Origin: Poecilobothrus nobilitatus
Taxonomy: Eukaryota > Arthropoda > Insecta > Diptera > Dolichopodidae
Assembly: GCA_947095535.1 (NCBI GenBank)
Contig: OX352772.1
Coordinates: 319,558,018 to 319,622,017 of the forward strand
Length of the DNA stretch: 64,000 nucleotides
Reading direction: 5' to 3'
Below are positions 59,194 through 64,000 of this stretch, in pieces (the first letter of the stretch is position 1; every line of letters begins with the position of its first letter). Made by a program: the position numbers and the translations under genes. The notes beneath the pieces are model-generated. The model did not search any database, was not told the DNA's origin, and worked only from the letters and a program-made list of their open reading frames with translations.

Positions 59194-60169
59194 TTTGTTA
59201 AGAAAAATTATATTTTCAATAATTTTATTTCCAATTAAAAATACTTGTTTTTTCAATTACATTATCCCAATGTAGGATGCGACTACTGCTAGATCATTTA
59301 TTGATTTTAAATTGCAGAAAAACATGTTATATTTTTTCAATTTGTAAATTTATGAAATTTCCAGTTGTATGAAATTTAAAAAATTAAGAAAATTATATTC
59401 AATAAGATTTTTGAGTTATTCACATTCAATTAATGACTTATAATGAATTTGAGTTTTATTCTGGAAATTTTCCTATCTTTTAGAGGTAAAAAAATCGATC
59501 GGGAAAAATCAATTTTTTCAAATTAAAAGATTGAAGGTTAAAATTTCATTACATGATCTCAATGAACGTCAAATATGCAAAAGAGCAATACTCTTTCGAA
59601 CATCAAATTTTAATTGAAAAAAAATTATACATTAAGTGCCAATATAGAATAAAAATGTAAAAAAGTTAAAATTTTGAAATTAAAGATTTTTTAATAAATT
59701 AGTATTGGAAGTATATGTAAATTAATATTGTACTTATCTTTTACTTTATACTGTTTGAATCACAGATCATTATAGGATTTTTTTTTTTGCTTGTCCTCAG
59801 ATGTTTATAATGTATTTTATTTTGATTTGTGAGCTTTGAACTTTGACAGCTAAAAACTGTTATATTTTCTTAATTTTGTAAAAATATTCTCAAATAACAA
59901 CTAAACGTATAACTCATATAGTTAGAAATATTTTCTATCTTTAAACTTCTACAACTTTAAATTTTCTAAAATAAAAATAAACCTTTTTTCCCAAAATAAA
60001 AACAATTTTTTTCACCTTATAATACTGTTGTAAAAAAGCACAATGTAAAAATTAAAAATCTTTAAAACCGTATACATATACTTTTAAATTGCATTTATTT
60101 AAAAAAAAATATAACGAATCGAAAGTTATTTTCGGAAATTTTTCTTAAATACTATTAAGTTAACAAAAA
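59194..60169. other. Non-coding AT-rich stretch
   Basis: No gene. It may be the decayed interior of the family-2 copy that follows, but I could not align it. Confidence 0.4.
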
Positions 60170-60380
60170 CATTTTATACGTCCTTTTAAAATTAAAAAAG
60201 TTTAAACTTTATTTTTACTACCCTAAAAAGAATTTGCTCAGGTATTAAAATTCTATAGGCATATAAAAATTAAAATCCTGATATAACTTATAACTTATAC
60301 TTAAAAGAAATTTTATAAACAGACAGATAGATAGAGAAAAACTAATAAGCATATTTCGTTTAAAAATGTGTTTAAAATAG
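60170..60380 (-). repeat. Decayed family-2 end
   Basis: ATTTTATAAACAGACAGATAGATAGAG, AAACTAATAAGCATATTTCG and AAAATGTGTTTAAAA correspond to the 5' microsatellite and hairpin of family 2 read on the minus strand. It abuts the family-1 copy that follows. Confidence 0.4.
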
Positions 60381-60439
60381 CTGATACAAAGGAAACCCGG
60401 TAAGTTAAAATTAAATAAAATAAAATATAAAAAAAAAAA

Positions 60440-61017
60440 AACAAGAAAGAGTGTAGAGTTGACTGTGCCAACTGTAGGATAGCCTCACGAACATTAAGAT
60501 ACGATATGCCTATAAAATGTAATAATTTTTTAGAAAAATTAAAATATTTGACTTAAATAAGAAATACTTATGTAAATTTATCTAAAAAAAAACTCATCCC
60601 ACTTATGCCAAACCAACTTAATTTTAAAGAAATTATTGGATTAAAATTTCACATCTTTGAATGTCGATCTTATATTATATATATACTCTCTCTAAGTTAT
60701 ACTAATATAAGAAAAATAAGTTATATAGCAGAATCCTATCGAAATCGAACCTGCCTGTCAAGCATATTCAATTTCAATAGCAAAACTGTCCTTTATATAA
60801 AAATCAAATAATAAAATTTCAGAATCCTAATTTGATTAGTTTTTCAGTTATCGTATGGACGATTAAATTACTTAATCAACCCAGAATATAATCCTTAGCC
60901 AGAATATATCTATTCTATACTTTTCTATATTATTTATTTAATTTTTTATTTTGAAGATATCACAAACGTAATAACAAATTGATTATATCCTTCAACTATT
61001 ATCATACAAGTATATAA
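60440..61017 (-). mobile_element. Helentron-like element, family 1, decayed but complete-ended (1g)
   Basis: On the plus strand it opens AACAAGAAAGAGTGTAGAG. In element orientation this 3' end contains AGTTGGCACAGTCAACT, a clean hairpin stem (AGTTG/CAACT). Further in come TATCCTACAGTTGG, the CTTAATCAACCCAGAATATA block and, at the far end, AAGGATATAATC facing TATATACTTGTATG. The 5' inner stem has lost pairing. The frame at 60605-60811 is incidental. Confidence 0.5.
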
Positions 61018-63845
61018 AAACAAAAAGAAATGAAAAAAAATATAAGATAAAAGCAATTCATTGACTTTTAAATGTATTTTCTTTTCATTTACTTCACCCA
61101 CAACCAATTTTTAAGGATATCTAAGATTAAAAAGTTAAAAATAACTTAAGAGTCCGAATTGATTTTCAGTTTACTTAAAAGAATTTTAACAAACTCTTAA
61201 GTATTTTGTAAAAAAATAAAACAAAAAAAAAAAAAAAAACATTTAAAAAATAAAAAAAAGGAAGATAAATACTTAAAGAAAAATAGGAAAAAAAAAAACC
61301 TAAATAAATAATTTTTTTCTTTTTTTTTAAAGGATTCTATTTATTTTCAGATAAATTTCTTTTATTTATTGTGTTTTCTTTTTTTATTTTTCATTTTATT
61401 TTATTCACTTCAAAAAAAAAAAACATACTAAAATATTTTAAATAGCAAAAAAAAAGAAAAAAAAAAAAATTAAATAAAATTTTATTTTTGTTTGAAAATT
61501 AATTGTTTTGATTTTTCCAATTTAAAATTTTACATGTATATCTAAAATATATAGCCTTGGCCCTTGATTTGTATTTTAAACAAAATTTTTAAAATAAATC
61601 AACTGGGGAAAATAAATTTATACTTAAAAAAAGTATATATTATATACTTTTTAAATAGATATTATTATATTAATGTAAAATAAATATGTATAGATCAATA
61701 ATAGGTAAAAAATTAAAATATAAATAAATTTAGGCCAAAAAAGTTTTAAACTTTTCTAAAGAAATACTTATTAATTGTTTTTTTTCTGTTTTTTTTTTTA
61801 AATACAATTATTGCGATAATTCTTGAAAATTTAATTTTTTTTTTTTTGTTTTTGCAAAAATTTTATAGATTTAATATTTATTTTCAATTTTAATTCTTTA
61901 ATTTATATGAAACACCTACGAAATTTCAAAATTGAACATGGGTATTTATTTGTTAAATAATTTAAAAAAAAAAATTTTTTTATTTATTATATTTTAGGTA
62001 ACCTTTGATTATTTTTCCAATTATCCATATTATAAGGATTAGTATATCTATGTATAAATAAAATAAAAATTTAAAATTTGTAATATAATCTAAATATTTT
62101 TTTTTATTTATTTATTTCACTAGGTATAACAAATAATTAATATAAGAACACAAATATTCACATTTAACAGATACACATGTATTAATTATATTTGGTACGT
62201 TTCCAATACTTTCTACTATTATAACACCAATATGTTATTTTAGTTAAAATTCTTTCAATAAAAATTATATACTATTATATACTACACTATTATATAAAAT
62301 TATATACATATGATTATTTTTTTTACTGCATATAAGATAAATAATAATTTACTGCATATAAGGTAAATCTAGATTTAAATTTTTTAAACGACTTCATTAT
62401 AATTTATTTACTTAAATAAAAAATTAAAGGCTTATGTTCTTTAAATATAATCTCAATTTGGGCCACATTCGAAAGAAAAAATGGTCCTCCACTTGGTTGT
62501 ATCCATATATAACATCAACATGCAATCAGGCAATGTAAATAAACAAACAAACAAACAGATCTGTATAAAAACGTGGAAGAACTCGATTACTCTTAGATAC
62601 CTGTAGAAAATTCCCGTAATAGTACTCAAAATACGATACACTGTTACTCTGCTTATAATATATTACTTTTGATAATGTTTCTAAATCTGAAGATACTTTA
62701 TCTAAATTATATCTTCAAAAATTTGTAGACCAACTACCAAAAGGTGTGATCTGTTTTCAATAAAAAACAATATAATGCTGACAAATCACTCGAAACATAT
62801 GGGTATAAAAGAATATAAAACCAAAATTGTATGTATAGCTGCTAGTAATTTGAAAGAACAAAATAAGTTCGTATATACCACGTAACAACAATCAATTATA
62901 ATGTATTTTAGAAAATGTTTCGTTCTACAATACTACCGAAACTCTTCAGTAAGCAAGTAGTATTGATATGCTTAGACAAATCCTAATTTTAAATTTCAAC
63001 AAGTCTTACTACTTATAAGAAAATTTCAGAAAATCTTCTGTAAGGTAATAAAACAAGTTGAAAATATCCGTAAAAATAATAATAAATAATAAAAAAAGGA
63101 AAAAAAAATATTTTTTTTAGATTTTTATTATTTTAACTTTAATCAATTATAAGTCTAAGATTTTATTAGTTTTTGGGTAATTGATGGTGAGGAAAGAACG
63201 TACATATGCAGGAACGGACAAAACTTAATAGACTAATTCTGATAAAGATTCTTCGATTCTGATACGATTCATACACTTGAGTCTATATATATAATATCTA
63301 TTCTAGATATGATTCATACACTTCTTTTCTAGTTCGGAAAACAATTTATACGCGATCGCTTATATCGATTATACACATTAAGTATATAGAAAATATTCAC
63401 AAATATCAACGATTTTTAGAATACCGTAATTATTGTATTAGGTGTATTCGTACCGATTGTATTATTATTAAAGTGAGTGGTTTTAAGTTCAATTCTGCAT
63501 CAGGTTTAAAATTTTGAATTTTTATAAAAAAAGCTGATTTTTTGTAAAAAAAAAACCAAATTTTTAAAATTAATCAATTTTAGTGTAAATGTATTTCGAT
63601 TTCCAAAATTTTTTACAAAATGGTTCAGAATGCAATAAAAATAATAAAAAATATAATTACAGATCTAGGAAATAATTTTTTCATATGATTCATCGTTACT
63701 AAACAAACAATTTTAAAAATTTACAAAACTAAAAAAAATACCCTATTTATGAGGTGATTATGATTATCCTTCCAGAAATAAAAACACAGGCCTTTACAAC
63801 ACAGGCATTTTGGGGTGCACTATGAAATCTTTATCCACCCCGTAA
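61018..63845. other. Non-coding AT-rich stretch
   Basis: No gene. A perfect AAAC microsatellite (about five units) at 62538-62556. Long A tracts near 61210-61460. Nothing else recognised. Confidence 0.5.
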
Positions 63846-64000
63846 ATATTAGACTTCGCTGCTGATGAGGATTCAAAAAAAATTAAGGGCCAATGCTTTA
63901 TATGTTATTATACAGAGCATAAACACAAAAGGGCCACAAAGAAATTATGTATCCAAACTAATAAACCAGTTTGTCTGCAGCATAGTTTCAGTCAAACAAC
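63846..64000 (+). pseudogene. piggyBac-type transposase C-terminal fragment, cut by window edge
   Basis: After a TAA at 63843-63845 the frame reads ILDFAADEDSKK, then GQCFICYYTEHKHKRATKK, then LCIQTNKPVCLQHSFS up to the window end. Known piggyBac transposases end in a cysteine-rich zinc-binding domain of the form CxxC...RKTRYxCxxCxxPLCxEH. CFIC, the basic HKHKRATKK stretch and KPVCLQH follow it in the same order, with one Cys apparently replaced (LCIQT). The upstream catalytic Asp-rich core is not seen in any frame before the stop, so this is a terminal fragment. Whether more follows is beyond the window. Confidence 0.5.

Overview
This is a very AT-rich, gene-poor stretch of nuclear DNA from an arthropod, most likely an insect. 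It is full of poly(A)/poly(T) runs and simple repeats, has no bacterial-type gene packing, and carries typical insect mobile elements: a rosa-type mariner, DINE-1/Helentron-like elements, tRNA-derived SINEs, and Penelope-like and piggyBac fragments. I cannot place it to species. I see no rRNA gene, CRISPR array, intact tRNA or anything prokaryotic. Most of the short open frames fall in T-rich noise or inside repeats and are not listed as genes.

Layout. 1-5.7 kb: non-coding, with a tRNA-headed SINE, a long inverted repeat, a second SINE and a decayed reverse-transcriptase fragment. 5.7-19 kb: non-coding, with a short Helentron-like copy, a MITE pair with a GC-rich LTR-like island between them, a fold-back-like motif array and a cluster of SINEs on the minus strand. 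19.5-21.05 kb: the one clear intact gene, an intronless MBOAT acyltransferase of the LPCAT3/nessy type. 21.2-25.9 kb: a transposon cluster of a Penelope-like RT fragment, a family-2 Helentron-like element, a family-1 element and a complete but broken mariner. 26-37 kb: non-coding, with SINE copies, a family-2 copy, microsatellites and a 198-bp tandem duplication. 37-49.4 kb: a second concentration of Helentron-like elements, including a chimera of the two families and a degenerate minisatellite. 49.4-57.4 kb: almost featureless apart from one family-2 copy and a LINE-like tail. 57.5-58.7 kb: a THAP zinc-finger gene with a plausible promoter, a clear first exon, a strong splice donor and a second open exon that lacks an ATG. 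58.8-64 kb: decayed repeats, ending in a piggyBac-type cysteine-rich fragment cut by the window edge.

The two genes have no evident functional link. The most informative observation is that two repeat families share one blueprint: a 5' terminal hairpin, a GTCY-type microsatellite near the 5' end, internal tandem units, and an inverted copy of the 5' terminus near the 3' end. In family 1 the hairpin stem changes in a compensatory way between copies. One copy carries family-1 ends around family-2 internal units. All calls come from reading the sequence; no database search was possible.
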